Shown here: one piece after another, positions 1-12,006 of the stretch
How positions within the stretch are numbered: position 1 is the first letter of the stretch
How the letters are laid out: each line of letters opens with the position of its first letter
Origin: Asterella californica
Taxonomy: Eukaryota; Streptophyta; Marchantiopsida; Marchantiales; Aytoniaceae
DNA: 64,000 nt
Reading direction: 5' to 3'
Assembly: GCA_036924285.1 (NCBI GenBank)
Contig: JAYKYS010000001.1
Coordinates: 29,635,501 to 29,699,500 of the forward strand
Notes under the pieces: generated by a model
Seen by the model: only the letters and a program-made list of their open reading frames with translations
The model's database searches: none
Told to the model about the DNA's origin: nothing
Made by a program: the position numbers and the translations under genes

Positions 1-2
1 GG

Positions 3-467
3 CCCAGCCTGTACACTGACAAGATCCCTGCCCACTCGAGCACCAAAGGCAGTGTCAACAGTAGCAAGAGAGAGAACGATGACGACAAAGTACATACCTC
101 GGAGTCGAAGAAAGATGGCACGGTGCTCGAGTGGAAAGATCGGCAGGAAAAGCAGTACACCGTCAGAAAGGACCTCGACACCCTTGAATCCAGCCGTAAG
201 AGAATTACGCATCAGAGGTGGGAGGTGACGACGAACAGGGAGGGGATTGGGCAGTCCACCATCACGAGGGTGCGGAGAGATAGCTGCACGAAGGGCCGCG
301 ACAACAATGGGCGCGGAGACAAGAGCTCTGATCTCGAGGCGAGTGCTGGCAGGAACGCGAGAATTAGGGTTGACAAGGACGATCGCGGCCGGGATAGTAA
401 TTGGGGGTGCGGTCGGGTGAGGAGTAGGAGTGAGGGTCTTCCGGGGCGGGGGCGGGTTAGGAAGTGA
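3..467 (+). CDS. possible 3' end of an unidentified charged protein (partial)
   Basis: A frame is open from the left edge of the window to a TGA at 465-467, about 154 codons, with no start needed inside the window. The product is hydrophilic: a Ser/Asp/Lys-rich start followed by an Arg/Gly/Asp-rich tail. I recognise no domain. The stretch is distinctly GC-rich and turns AT-rich just after the stop, which fits a terminal exon followed by a 3' UTR. Low-complexity GC-rich DNA can stay open by chance, and the opposite strand also holds short frames, so this could equally be a leader region of a gene on the minus strand. Low confidence. Confidence 0.3.
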   Translation, partial: PSLYTDKIPAHSSTKGSVNSSKRENDDDKVHTSESKKDGTVLEWKDRQEKQYTVRKDLDTLESSRKRITHQRWEVTTNREGIGQSTITRVRRDSCTKGRDNNGRGDKSSDLEASAGRNARIRVDKDDRGRDSNWGCGRVRSRSEGLPGRGRVRK

Positions 468-689
468 GATAAGGAGACGGGCGCGGACCCTCCGGGTCAC
501 CTCCTTGTGAAGTCTTCGGCCTCGGCCGCTTAATAAATTTTCGGCCGCTGATGGCCTTTTATTATAAAAAAAAGAGAAAAAAAAAGAGTAAAAGTGACAA
601 CGGAATAAATGACAGTAACATGTGGGAACCTCTGAAAAAACCCTCAACGTGGACTAAAGTACCGAGAGTTAGTAAGTGTTCTAAGGTTT

Positions 690-930
690 ATGATATATAT
701 TGGAACAAAGAGGTTCACTTGCATTGGAATTGCGGGGATATGCTTCAATGATTTTCCGGATTTATCTTTGTTTTCTTTTGTTTGCTTTCATTATTATTCT
801 TTTCGTAAGTTTTTATTGCTTACTATCCGTTTTCGTCACGACTTCATTCGTCCTTTTCGCTATATGACAAAAAAATTCTTTTTTCTCTTCGGTTTTTTAA
901 TCCACATATAGTTATGTTACCTCATAGCAA
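690..930. repeat. diverged copy of the 6-kb AT-rich repeat
   Basis: This stretch shares an ordered series of blocks with 6180-6350: a GGAATTG-GGATATGC block, a T-rich middle, a run of A, a CTTTCCGGTTTT-like block and an end reading ACA-ATAGTTA-G-TAAC. Spacing is similar but substitutions are many. No coding potential is convincing here. Confidence 0.4.
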
Positions 931-1264
931 AAACAAGGAGTTACCTTTGATGATTGTATCCACTAGCTTTACTAGTTGTGATTCATCTCAATATAATTTA
1001 TTTAATATTGACAGAGAACTGTTAAGATGAAGATTTTAGTATTTTTTGGAACATAAGAGAATCTTTTCTTCAGACTCAAAGAACATGGTAAGGAAGACAA
1101 ATATATTTTCTTCATGTTTTTATTTTCATACTCTGGGTTTAACCAGATCTAACCCAATTCTTTTCGAATTTCACATTCACTCCGTAAGTTAATCGTTTGT
1201 TAATACGACAAGCTATACTACACGACAATACAATACCGTGTAACTATGCTCACGCATAGCAAAA

Positions 1265-1405
1265 CGGTACCGAAAACAGATCAATCAACACATAAAAAGA
1301 AAGACAGTCCAGTGAGTTAGAAAGTGTTGAAAGGTTTACGAACTGAACGAGAAAACAGAGGTACCGAAAATAGATTAATCAACAGAAAGACAAGACGGAG
1401 GAGAA
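1265..1405. repeat. short direct repeat, two units about 95 bp apart
   Basis: A block of about 40 bp beginning GGTACCGAAAACAGATCAAT at 1265 recurs with a few changes at about 1360 (GGTACCGAAAATAGATTAAT). Both copies are followed by an AGAAAGACA block. It looks like a local duplication, and no function is evident. Confidence 0.5.
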
Positions 1406-1452
1406 GTTAGAGAAGAGAAAGAGCATATGCTTGGCGTGCGACGTGGGGACGA

Positions 1453-1460
1453 TGACGTCA
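1453..1460. promoter_or_regulatory. TGACGTCA palindrome in a GC-rich island
   Basis: A perfect TGACGTCA, the core bound by plant bZIP factors of the TGA/HY5 type, lies in a CpG-rich island (about 1425-1600) surrounded by AT-rich DNA. Small overlapping frames exist on both strands of the island but none resembles a known protein. A promoter role is inference, because no gene can be attached to it. Confidence 0.2.
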
Positions 1461-2449
1461 CGGTATTTCCGGCGGACAGGACAGATCATGCGGTGCGATC
1501 CCGACGAGAACAGAAAGTCGACCGCCGTTTGGCCCCCGTGCGCCGGCGCATCAAGACGAGACTGACCAAACTTCAACGCGGGCGGAGATCTCTATGCGGA
1601 CTCTCTCATCAAGTTTCATGTCACCTTTTATATCTGTTATGATATTCGGTATTCGACTTTCGCGTTTCACTTATAGAAATGCCTATGGCTTTCGTCCGCT
1701 TTCGCCTTGTAGGACATTTGATTGACTCGATCTTTGGGCCAAGATGTCAGCTTTACTCATATCATTGCGCCAAATGTATCACTTGACAAAGCCTTTACAG
1801 ACTAGAAAGATCGTCGTGACGCTGGAAGTAGAATTGTTGCACCATAACAGGAAACAAAAGTGCAACCATGATGCACACACGACGAGAGAATGTACACATC
1901 AGTTTTCTCGATTATGATTCACTTCGTATTAGTAACTCGCAGAAGGGCCATCTATCATCATCTGATATTTTACTTGAGAAGAAGTCTTATCGGAGAAGAA
2001 GACTCTGTCACGAGAAGCTCTTTCTTGCTTCTCGTGACGATTGCCACAAACTTCCAAAGAGGTACGCTCTGTCACAAAGCAAGCAACGCCTTGTTAGTTT
2101 TGTCTTTTTCTTTTGTTCTCGATGTTGTTATGCCAACATGACGGTTCGAAATCTATTATAGCATGTGAGGGTCATGTGAAGTGGTACGCAGAGGTGGCCC
2201 GGTCCAGTCAGCTAACTTTTTGGTACATGAGTCCAGTCAGACCATTTTCTGACCATTCTTTTTTATCGGTCTCGGAATGTTTGTTTGTCTGTTCTTCTTG
2301 TTTCTGTGCTCTTCCTTGTGCTCTGTCTCGCCTCCTAACTCTTTTGTCGTTATACAAATAACCAAAGGGTTCGCTATTTGAGCGATTTGCTTCGCCATCA
2401 ACACTCTGGTGATCTTGCTTGGTCAACTGCTTGGACAGATCCACACTAT

Positions 2450-4300
2450 TCCACTTTGTTTGAACACAACTCTTTTGTGTTTAGAAGAGGTAAGATGTTG
2501 ATGTGAATATAGTGACGGTGATATCTTGTGGAGTAGGAAAGTCGAGAATTAAGCATAAAAGGGAAAAAGGGGAAAAAAGGGACATTCCTTTAAAAAGACC
2601 ATAAGATTGACGAGAAGGAGCACATGTACAACTAGATTTCACTCAAATGAAATTGCAAATTCACCAAAACCAGTTTTCAAACAATGGACGTTTTCCACCA
2701 AGTTTTCTGCTTAGTGGTCTAAACGTTTGAAAATTGGATTCTTATACAACATCCGTCATATTCTGCTTATATGAGTCAGAATTATACGTTTAGACGATAT
2801 AAATCTCTGCTAATAGTCAACTCTCAATACTAGGTAACTTTAGCTCAGTAACAAGTCTTTAAAAAATATATTTTAAAAGTGAAAGAATTTTATTACACTT
2901 GGTAGATAGATACATGACCTGAACATTTTGGATCAAAATGTTATGTCTATCATCTAACATTGGTTGTTCGTAGGGATGTTAGTTTGAAGAAGCTAAATAT
3001 CTTGTAATGAAATGTTTGCTCACGAGGTGTCTAAGTCGTGGCTAAACATGAAGTTGATAATACTTTATTAATAGCAGAATGTGTGTAACAGAAAGCAAAT
3101 CCTTTCTGATTATCTAACAGAAAGTAGAATTTATCTTTCGCATAGTTTAGTTAATGGAAAACTATATGTAGATAGTAGTTTTAAATAAAGCGATATATTT
3201 GCTGAATACTATCACTCTTCTAAATTAATAACAAATATAATTATAATTATATTTGGAAATATATTTGGAAATATAGTCATTATAATTTTAGTTTAGTTAT
3301 CATTGAGTTATGTGGTTCACCATGTACTATGACTAAAAAGGATTATTTAGCTGGAGAACAATACTATTTAGATCTATAATGAAAAAGTCACTCCTCATTT
3401 TCTTTATTAGTATTTCTCTTTTATTATCTACATCATTGTGTGTACAGCACAAATATTAACTTTTGGATTTCCTTCTGAGTCTTTTTAGATATCGATATAT
3501 ATTGTTTGTATGTTTTTGTGTGTTTTTGTGAAACATCAGTGCATGATCGTAACCTGAGAGGAAATTCTCTGGATAAACTAGGCGAAAGTTAAGATAATAA
3601 ATTTGGCTGCTTGTTCTTTTTATCACCCTGACATTTCACGGCTACTCCATTCCAGATTCAGGTCTCATTGGGAACCCTAAATGCATGTCTGATCTATATA
3701 TTTCGCTCTCATCTTCCACTGTATGTTAACACACGAATTATACGCCGACTAACCATTTACGGTAAATTAAGAACCATCTAACGATTTAAACTCCTCATCT
3801 AACGTTATAGGAGCAGCTTGTTGTTGCAGCTTGGCATAAATCTTTCCAGCTAGAGAACCTTTGCCTTCCCTATCGACAACATTGAATGTTACCATCTCCA
3901 CCATGGAGTAGATTTCTGCACATTCTGCAGATCTAGTGTATCAGCCAAGACATATAAAATATCACCCTCTCCTCAGATAAGCAAATCTGATCAGAGTCAT
4001 TGAAAGAACCTCTCTCAACGTTTAATTGTTGACACGCCTCTTGAACCATGGCATATGGATTTTCGAATATAGTTCGTCAATGTCTCACTCAATTTACAAC
4101 TCCTCGTTCAAACTAGTGCTCGTTATCTCTCTCATTGTGCGTTCGTCTTATTTTGTTTGAGAATCAGTGTGCAAGTAATCCACTGACAACGGCAAGACGG
4201 TGCAAGAGCACTGCAACCACAGTACGTACCAGACCATACGTATTGTGGTTGAAGGATATCAGATCATCCTGCCGAGGACCGAGAGAGTAAAAACTATATT
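2450..4300. other. AT-rich intergenic DNA, no gene seen
   Basis: Frames are short in all six readings. The block 2640-3330 is strongly AT-rich with runs such as ATATTTGGAAATATATTTGGAAATAT. No recognisable gene, RNA or complete element. Confidence 0.5.
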
Positions 4301-4307
4301 CTTTACG

Positions 4308-4646
4308 GCCGAAATTGGCTTGATACACGCCCAGTAGGTTCCGTGAGCTTGATCATACCTCTCTTAACGATGTATGGCTTGATCACACCTCTGATTTGCT
4401 ATTGTCTGTAAAACCAGTCACTCAAATGTGAGATAGCACATATTAAAGGAATGAGAATATGGATAGTGTAATGTGTCTTTAGTGTTAAATATTTTGACTT
4501 ACCAAAAGATATTTTGTCAACCAAAAGATAAAATGACTGGTTGTACTGTGAAAAACCCGTCAGGGGTATGATCAAGCAACCAAACGTTAAGAAGGGTATG
4601 ATCAAGCTCACGTAACCTACTGGGGGTATGATCAAGCCAATTTCTG
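4308..4646. mobile_element. MITE with about 85-bp terminal inverted repeats and 8-bp target duplication
   Basis: The left end (4308-4395) and the reverse complement of the right end (4555-4646) match in order: an AAATTGGCTTGAT block, a CCCAGTAGGTT-CGTGAGCTTGATCATACC block, a TCTTAACG block and a further GCTTGATCA-ACC block. Each arm is itself built from repeats of a GCTTGATCATACC-like motif. The octamer TCTTTACG flanks the unit at 4300-4307 and 4647-4654, as expected of a target-site duplication. An 8-bp duplication and no coding capacity suggest a non-autonomous hAT-like element. The superfamily is inferred from duplication length only. Confidence 0.75.
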
Positions 4647-5267
4647 TCTTTACGCTGAGTCTCTACCTCTCCTCGAGACGAGTTCACCTAGTGTAGCGCA
4701 GTATAGTGCAAAATAAAAATATACATGCAAACAGCCATTGCATGCGAAGAAAGTTGTTATCGAGTATCCGACGATAGGAAATATAATTATAGGTACAATA
4801 TGCTAGTTCTTCATGTACATGCTGCAGCGGTTCATTCCGGGGCTATTACAACACCGGCTGTTTTTGTATATTATTCCGGTTAAAATGTTTGATTACTGAT
4901 TGAGAGAAAATTATTCTATCTTATTGCTGACAAAGATGATAAGATATAGAGAAATTATCCGTTAATTTTGATGACAAAAACTGACACCCCCGTGAAAAGA
5001 AGTCGGCTACTATTAACAATCTCTAACAATTTTTTCAAAAACCCACAAAAATCTATCCGGCTCTGGACCTTCACCCCTATCATGTATGTGTAGCAAAAAC
5101 TTATAGGAATAATTGCTTCTTAGACAAAAAAAAATTTCATCACAAAATATAAATTGAAGAGATTCAAGAGAATAATTATAATTAACGATGCTATTTTATG
5201 TATATTTATTGTATGTAAAAGTTTTGATTTATCGATAAATATTATTTTAGAAACGATAGATGACTTT

Positions 5268-5350
5268 GGAGCTACTGATAGCTACTTTGGATGCTTTACC
5301 CTTCGGTTATCTCTTTTGTAAGGCTTGATGAGGTCTTTCTATCCGTTGGT
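5268..5350 (-). repeat. truncated copy of the hairpin-rich repeat seen at 42.0 kb
   Basis: Reading the plus strand, a GACTTTGGAGCTACTGATAGC block is followed by CCCTTCGG and then TTTGTAAGGCTTGATGAGGTC and ATCCGTTGG. The same blocks occur in the same order at 57765-57912, and in reverse complement at 42027-42172. The middle has been shortened. Confidence 0.6.
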
Positions 5351-5954
5351 TTCCACATTTCCACAAAAGACATTCAACGGAGCCTTTCGCAGCGTGAAGC
5401 TTGTTTAGATCAGGATGCTGCGGCTTACGAGAAACACAACACCAACCCTGGTATTACAAAACCTTAAGACGAACACTGGAAAACCACTTGTCGGTCTCTG
5501 GTTTCTCAACTACAAACTGCTCAAAGTACTCACAAAAGATCCTTCGAAATCCTAGTAGAGCTTTCTGTATTAGAACACAGGCTGGAACTTGTTCTTGTAC
5601 TCAGTAGAAGGTGCGGTGCAACGTATGTTCCCTTCAAATCTAATAATATGCATCTAAACTGATCTCCGGAGTGGAGAAGCGCAAAAGGATAAACGTAAAA
5701 TTCATGTGTAGACTCTAAACTATTTTCGGCGAAACCAAATTCAAAAAGTAAAGTTTAATACATATAAAATGTAATATATACAATTTGTGTATGGAAGCAT
5801 GAAAATCTGGAAGCCGGTGAAAACATGGGAACTCTGACTCAAAAAGAATGTGTACACTGAAGCATGGAATTCTAGAACTTAGACAATTTTAAACAACGAG
5901 TATTTGTCCGAGTATCAGCAATCTGGTTAATCCAGTTGGGTTAACATACATCGT

Positions 5955-6350
5955 GAGAAATAAAACAAGGAGTTATGCTTGCAATGGAACTACGAGGTTA
6001 TATGATAATGATTTATCTGAATTTAAATTTTTTAATAAAATTGCGGGGTTATGTGTTGAAGATTTATTCAGATTTGTTTTCTCTTTTTGGTTTTCATAAC
6101 GACTCCATCAATCCGTTAGACAATTTTATACAAACAAGTAATTTTTCTAGTCTAGGCAATCTGGTTAACCCAGTGAAAGATAAAACAATGAGTTACACTG
6201 ACAATGGAATTGTGAGGATATGCGTTAGCAATTTATTCAAATTTATTTTGTTTTGTTTTCATAACGGCTGCAACCTCCCGTTCTGTTACACGCAAAAAAA
6301 CTCATCATCTTTCTTTCCGGTTTTCACAATCTACAAATAGTTACGCTAAC
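5955..6350. repeat. AT-rich repeat, two to three degenerate units of about 200 bp
   Basis: Units start near 5966 and 6180 with AAAACAA-GAGTTA followed by CAATGGAA, then a GAGG-TAT block, a TTTATTCAAATTT block and TTTTCATAACG. A partial unit starts near 6040 with ATTGCGGGGTTATG. A diverged copy lies at about 690-930. The 121-codon open frame here crosses unit boundaries and resembles no protein, so I treat it as chance. Confidence 0.5.
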
Positions 6351-7198
6351 ACATTGCAACAAACTCATCAAGAAGCACCACTGAGAAGTGTTTCGCCTCG
6401 GTATACACAACTACCCTGTTAACAAATAAAAATGTTAGTTTTAAAGTCCTTGCATATTCCCTCTTCATACTTTATGCTCGTTTATTTATTATTCAAGTAT
6501 AATTTATTATATATTTTTTCATAAAAAGATGCTAGATGGTAAACTAATGTCTTAAATGAAGATAGTTTTATTAGCTATTTTTGTATTTAGAGTTTTAGAT
6601 TTATGAGTTATGTCTGGATCTGCTAGTAATTCTAGACTCGATTATTATTTAATAATTATAGATAAAAAATTTCATCGTAATCTAATAAAGAATTTATAGA
6701 TGACACTGTAATTATTTCCGATAGAAAAACCTGCAAAATTTCCCCAAAGGCGGTTGGGGATGCTTATTTTATGTGAATATGATATGCAAGGAAGTGAAAC
6801 TGAAGCTGAAAAAATCAATTAGTGGTTTGGACTCTTCGTCTTTTGCGAAGTCTCGAACGTGACATAACATATAAAGAAAATAACAGAGACCTCACAGAAA
6901 GTTATACTTTACGGGGCAGAAAAAGGAAAACGTACAATCCGGCCAGAACAGAGTCCAGAGTTTTCCCATCCATTGCGTCGCTTGTTCAGAGTCCAGAGTT
7001 GAATGCCGCGGCGACTCCCAGAGGAAAGAGCGCAGTAAAAGATCCTGGGGAGCAGGAAGAGCAGGAAGGGCAGCAGAGGACGCGGAAAGCCAGGCCGGTC
7101 TGCCTTCTAGTACCTACCGTAGCGCACTTGAGTTGTGAGGAGGGACGCAGGGAGAGGGAGAGGGAGAGGGGAGGCGCAGACAGAGGGTTGGGTGGGCA

Positions 7199-7207
7199 TG
7201 TATATAT
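7199..7207 (+). promoter_or_regulatory. candidate TATA element for the SANT/Myb-like gene
   Basis: GTATATATC lies about 880 bp upstream of the start codon at 8084, at the transition from a purine-rich GA tract (about 7135-7175) to pyrimidine-rich leader sequence. It is the only clear TATA-like element in the region. The leader it implies is long. Confidence 0.25.
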
Positions 7208-7229
7208 CCTGAGAAATATTCGGCCTCTC

Positions 7230-8083
7230 CCTTTTCTTTCGCCTTCTCACGGCGTCTTCGACATGAACCACCACCGCCCTGTGGAAGCAGGCTGCACAAC
7301 ACAACACAGCGTTGATGTCGTAGCAGTCGTTTACTTGACTTCTGTCAGTTGAAAGAAGGATCCCTTCTGTTGTTACCACCCATCAACGTCCCATACAGTC
7401 CTGTCCCGTTCTTCTCTGCACTTTTGCCGCAGCTGTCCAAGCTGCGCACATTGGAAGACAGAAAGAGAAACGTTCGATCACCAGCGAGGTGCTGGGTGGT
7501 GAAAAGGTGTCTACTTGCCACCGGCTTGTTGTCGTTGGTTGGCAATTTCACTCTTTGATAGACACGCGCGGAGACTGAGGCGAATTTTTTGGGTGGTTCT
7601 TTTACGGGATGTGGGCTATGAAGTGATAGAAGATTGAAGGCGAAAGAGTCGGAATGGAGGAAAAGAGAGGACGGAAGAGGTGAAGCGAGTTTGGAGAAGG
7701 AAGAAAAGTGGAGGAGGTTTTCTCGAAAGAAATGGCGCTCTTCGGTTGTGTAGCTGTTCTCTTGTAGAGTAATACCGTGAAGTGGAGGAAAGCGGGAAGT
7801 GAGGACAGTGGAGAGGGTGCCGAACTGGTTCCTTTTGCAGATAAATTCTGGGGGAACTTGTCACGAGGGGAGACAGAGTGTTGTGAGTGAATGTAGTTTC
7901 GTGAGGAAGTAGTAAGGAGATTGGTATATCATCACGCACAGTTCTCTTTTGTTCCTTTCATCGCGTACTGCCCATGTATTGGCAAGTTGAGTGGCTCCAC
8001 TGCGCGTAAGCGACTTGAAGGATAGGGCGAGGATGAAAGAGGAATGGGAACAAAGTAGACGGGAGTGATTGGCCCGCGCAGAA
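7230..8083 (+). other. probable 5' leader of the SANT/Myb-like gene
   Basis: About 850 bp of mixed CT- and GA-rich sequence precede the ATG. Frames occur on both strands, but none has recognisable protein character and several overlap antisense to each other. I read this as untranslated leader, possibly with a leader intron, rather than as separate genes. Confidence 0.35.
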
Positions 8084-11000
8084 ATGGCGGGCTCTATCGG
8101 AAATAATTCAAATACGAATTCGGGTGCTGTAGCAGCCTCTGGGTCACCGACCATCAATGGGAATCATAGCAGTATGTACAACAGCAATGCGCAGGGAGCT
8201 TCGAGTCAGTCGACAACCACGACGACTAACAGTGGTAACAATGGTTCCAGTCGACCAAACGTCCCTGCCACCAACGGTAGCGGGAATGGCTCTAGTAATA
8301 ATGGTCCGGAACAACAACCCACTTCACTTCAGCTCCAGTTGTTACATGACCCAGGAATCACAGCCGACTGGAGCGCCGAGGAGCAGTCCTTTCTCGACGA
8401 TGGACTCACCAAGTAAGTTTTAGTCCCGCATATCATTATCTTCCTTTCTGTTTAATCGGGGGTTCCTCAGCGTGTAGTATACTTCTGATGCGGAATGTCA
8501 ACCCCTTACCACGCTTTGCAAGTTCTTGAATGCTCCTCTGAACCCGCGAGTGTTCTGTGTAAATCTACACGGCACGTCTTTTGGTAGTCACGAGTTTTGT
8601 TCTTCTGTCACCGTCCTCTTAGTCACCGTCAGAAGAGAACTGATGTATCCAAACTTTAAGTAGTTATATTCTTGTCCGCGTCATGGGACTCTTACTTTTT
8701 CGTGGACGCGAAAGGTCTTGGAGAATGAAGTCCAAACCGGTGTCAGAATAATTACGTGGAGATAGGAATGCAGGACGATAGACCCATAGCTATCCCTCCG
8801 GAACTGAGTGGAGTTTGGGGATGTGTAACAGTGATTCACTCCACTTGAACCTGATACCCCGTGAAGTTTCCAGTGTTGAAGTTGACCCTATGTATGCTGG
8901 TGTCATGTGTGCATTACACGTATTTCCTTTCAAAGAAACGCTTGTGCGCGATGTTGGAATTTTCTTTTTGTCCTGTTTGTTTGTGCTCTTCTTTTCTGAT
9001 TCCTTGGAATTAAGAATACGCTTTGCTTTTTCCTGAACTGGGAGAGAAACAGTTCTGCCTCTGTTCCGAACGTGTGTTACCAGCGGCTTATAGCCAGGTT
9101 CCATCAAGCAAATTTTTGCCAGCAACGACATATGCTGTAAGTTCCTAATGCACGTGGCGTGAAACGAGTGAGAACTAGTTCTTTAAGAACGGAAAATTCC
9201 GTTCCCGAAGGGACGCTCAAAGACTGCATTCCCAACCATTAACACTTCCTTCTCGAGACTAATACATTTATTAGTCTTTTCTTTCTTGTCTTGTGCATGT
9301 TGTCAAGAGGTTTCGCCGGGCTGGTGTATTCATTTTTCCTTTTCGCTTCGGAAACTTCTACTAGTAGGACCCACTGATAACATCTTCGGCGTTGGGACGA
9401 GTTTCTTTCTCACGAACATCCCGTCGAACTTCGTCGCGGTTTAATTCTGTTCAAGATGTGTAGCTTTTGTATGCAAACTTTTGTTACCGATGGACTGCAT
9501 TGAAGAACAGAGGACGTCCGGAGTATGATATGAAGAGATTGTACTATTATCTGATCGAGAAGAAGTTACAGAGATTATGCTGAAAAGATTTGGAATTCTA
9601 CTTGAAACGCATTCAAAAGCATTGGGGGTGACACATCAACTTTCTGGATTGTTCCTGTCGCACGTAAAAGCGCCAATTAATACTAATCAATATGTTGTGG
9701 GGAGGACGATGGCAGTCGTGATCCGACTTGATCGAATGTTCCGTCAGCCGTCTGTGGTGTTGACAATGCCTGTGAGTCTTCTTCCTACATCAAAGCTCGG
9801 TTCTCTAAAGGGCCTTGTTGGAAGACTGTCGATCATGTCAGCGGGTACATCTTAAGACTGACGGACTATCCTCTAGACTGGTTTCCAGGTGATCCGTGCG
9901 CCAGCTAGGTAAGTATGTTCGTTTCTTTGATTGTGATGCTCGTGACTTACTGGCGGTGCCTTGCTTTTGTAGGTTTGCCGGTGAAGCAAATAATCTGAAC
10001 AAGTACATCAAAATAGCCAACCTGCTCCCGGAGAAGACAGTACGGGATGTTGCCATGCGGTGCAGATGGATGACGGTATTGTTCTCATTCTCCGGATTAG
10101 AGCTTTAAAGATCGCACCAACTTGATGTTTGTGTAACCATGCATACCATGGATTTGTCTAGACTTCCATCCCTTGCGGGATATGAAGGTTGAAAGAAGGA
10201 ACAAGGAGTTTATTCTAACCAGGGTGTAGCCCTGACAGAGAATCAGGAATCCCTTGCGGGCCTCGAGGGCCGCAAAAAATGATGGAAAGGTACAGTCTGG
10301 ACGCTTGCTTTGGAGGTCCTCAAGGTCGAAAGGAACAGAAACATTGAAGTGTTCTATATGTTATGTCATTTTTGCATTCCAACCACTGTAACCTTTAAGA
10401 ACCTTATAACCGGCATCGGAAGAAGTGTGTGGGCGTCCATAACCAGAAGTCTTCGTGCTGTACGGTTGTTAAAAGGTCGAAAGAAACTGCAAGTGTTGTT
10501 TGACCTGAAGCTCATCTTCATGAACAAGATTGAAACGGGCGGAAGTCCCTGAAGGTTTGTGGAAGGCCCTGACTTCAACGAGACTTGTCTAACTGAGGAC
10601 ACGGATTTCGGGTGCAGAAGAAGGAAATCGGGAAGAGGCGTAAACCGGAGGATCAAAACGCGAGCAAGAAAAATAAAGACAAGAAGGTCCATTTCTTCCC
10701 CTCGTGCGACCCGGGGATGCATTGTTGTAACCTGACTGTCCTGGGAATCTGTTTCGTGTAACGAGTGAATGAATTTCTTGCCAAGTTGGTTACATAATTT
10801 AGTGTGAATCATGCGTCTAGTAATCGGACTTTGGGCGGTTTCTCATTTTCTAGTTTTTTCGCAGCAATAAGTTTTTTTGTATCTTCTTCATGGTAAACGA
10901 GCCAGACGAATAGAGTCCGATCATGTTCCCCAAACCCTTCTGTCCTGACGTAGTTATGCTTCACCAATTCAGGATAAACCGGATTCGATGTCAACCAAGG

Positions 11001-12006
11001 CCCCGCCTGCTCATATCAGGCCTGGAATGCCCACTGGCTACACCGCCCAGCCATCAGCTGTAGATAGCGAGGATGGCATCTCCAATGATGGTTTGTTGGA
11101 AAGATTCTGTCACGATCTCTGTTTGATCACGATGCATGATGTGATTAAATTACTAATAACAGTATATACGAAAGGAAAACTAGGAATAAGTAAAGTTCAT
11201 GTTCGATTAGTCATCGGCGTTACAAGTGTAGTTCGTGGCGCATGTATTTTTCTGATGCCCATAGCATTATTTGCTTATCATATAGAGTCCTTGTGCAAGC
11301 GGAAATCACGGTTTCGGCTCCTGCTCAGTTGTTATCTTGCCCCTGTGAACACAATATGTTGCACCCAAATGATGTTTTTAGCTGTGCGGACTGCCCTGGT
11401 GTTTGAAGCTTTACTCTACACCGCTGCTGAGTGTGAGTTTGTTGTTGCATTAAACTTACAGCAATAGGAGGCACAACTGGCCAACTACTGGAGCAAAATT
11501 CTCATGTCATACTTCAAATCAGATCGAATCTGGCTGCCATGAAGGTATGTGTGGGGTTTTGAGTGGGAAGGACTTGGAGTGGTTGCAGGTGTCCTAGTTC
11601 GTGACGTACTGGCTCCGCTCTTGATGAGCGCATAATTCCTTTTCGGCTCCCTCGCATTGCAAGCCTCTAAGTTTGTCTCACAATATCGGATGTGCAGTTG
11701 CAAGAGAATACCGATCTTCTCGTAAGATTCAGGGATAACATCTGTGCCATCCTGAACGGGTAAGTGTGAAGAACTTGGTCCTGCTTTTTGTGGAGTTTGC
11801 CTGTAGTGGGAATCCCGAGCCTGCAGATGAATGTCTCAGTACTGGTTCTTTTTGTCTAAGTTGCTGCATTCCGGTCTTACAGGATGACAAACATGCCAGG
11901 CATCATGAGTCAAATGCCACCTCTCCCGGTGAAACTAAATACTGAGTTGGCGGATACGATTCTTCCAAAATCGTTGGCCCAAGCATCTCCATCTCCACAG
12001 ACGTGA
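8084..12006 (+). CDS. SANT/Myb-like (homeodomain-like) nuclear protein, seven exons
   Basis: Exons: 8084-8412, 9973-10075, 10618-10686, 10973-11090, 11468-11544, 11698-11759, 11883-12006. They sum to 882 bp, giving 293 residues plus stop. All introns are GT-AG and phases agree at every junction. The upstream in-frame TTG at 8069 is not used, and ATG 8084 is the first Met. Residues 1-80 are low-complexity Ser/Asn/Gly/Thr. A SANT/Myb-type repeat follows from about 95 to 145, with DWSAEEQ, then NNLNKYIKIANLLPEKTVRD, then RCRWMTKKE. Next come a basic KRRKPEDQNASKKNKDKK nuclear-localisation-like tract and a helical C-terminal part that includes MPPLPVKLN. The same order is found in a conserved family of plant homeodomain-like proteins of poorly known function. 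It probably acts in the nucleus on DNA or chromatin, but that role is inferred. Family membership is quite sure. Confidence 0.9.

Noticed and set aside
6822..7352. 176-codon plus-strand open frame before the SANT/Myb-like gene
   Set aside because: No recognisable domain, GA- and Arg/Glu-rich through simple-sequence tracts, opens without a good start, and overlaps likely promoter/leader. Treated as chance.
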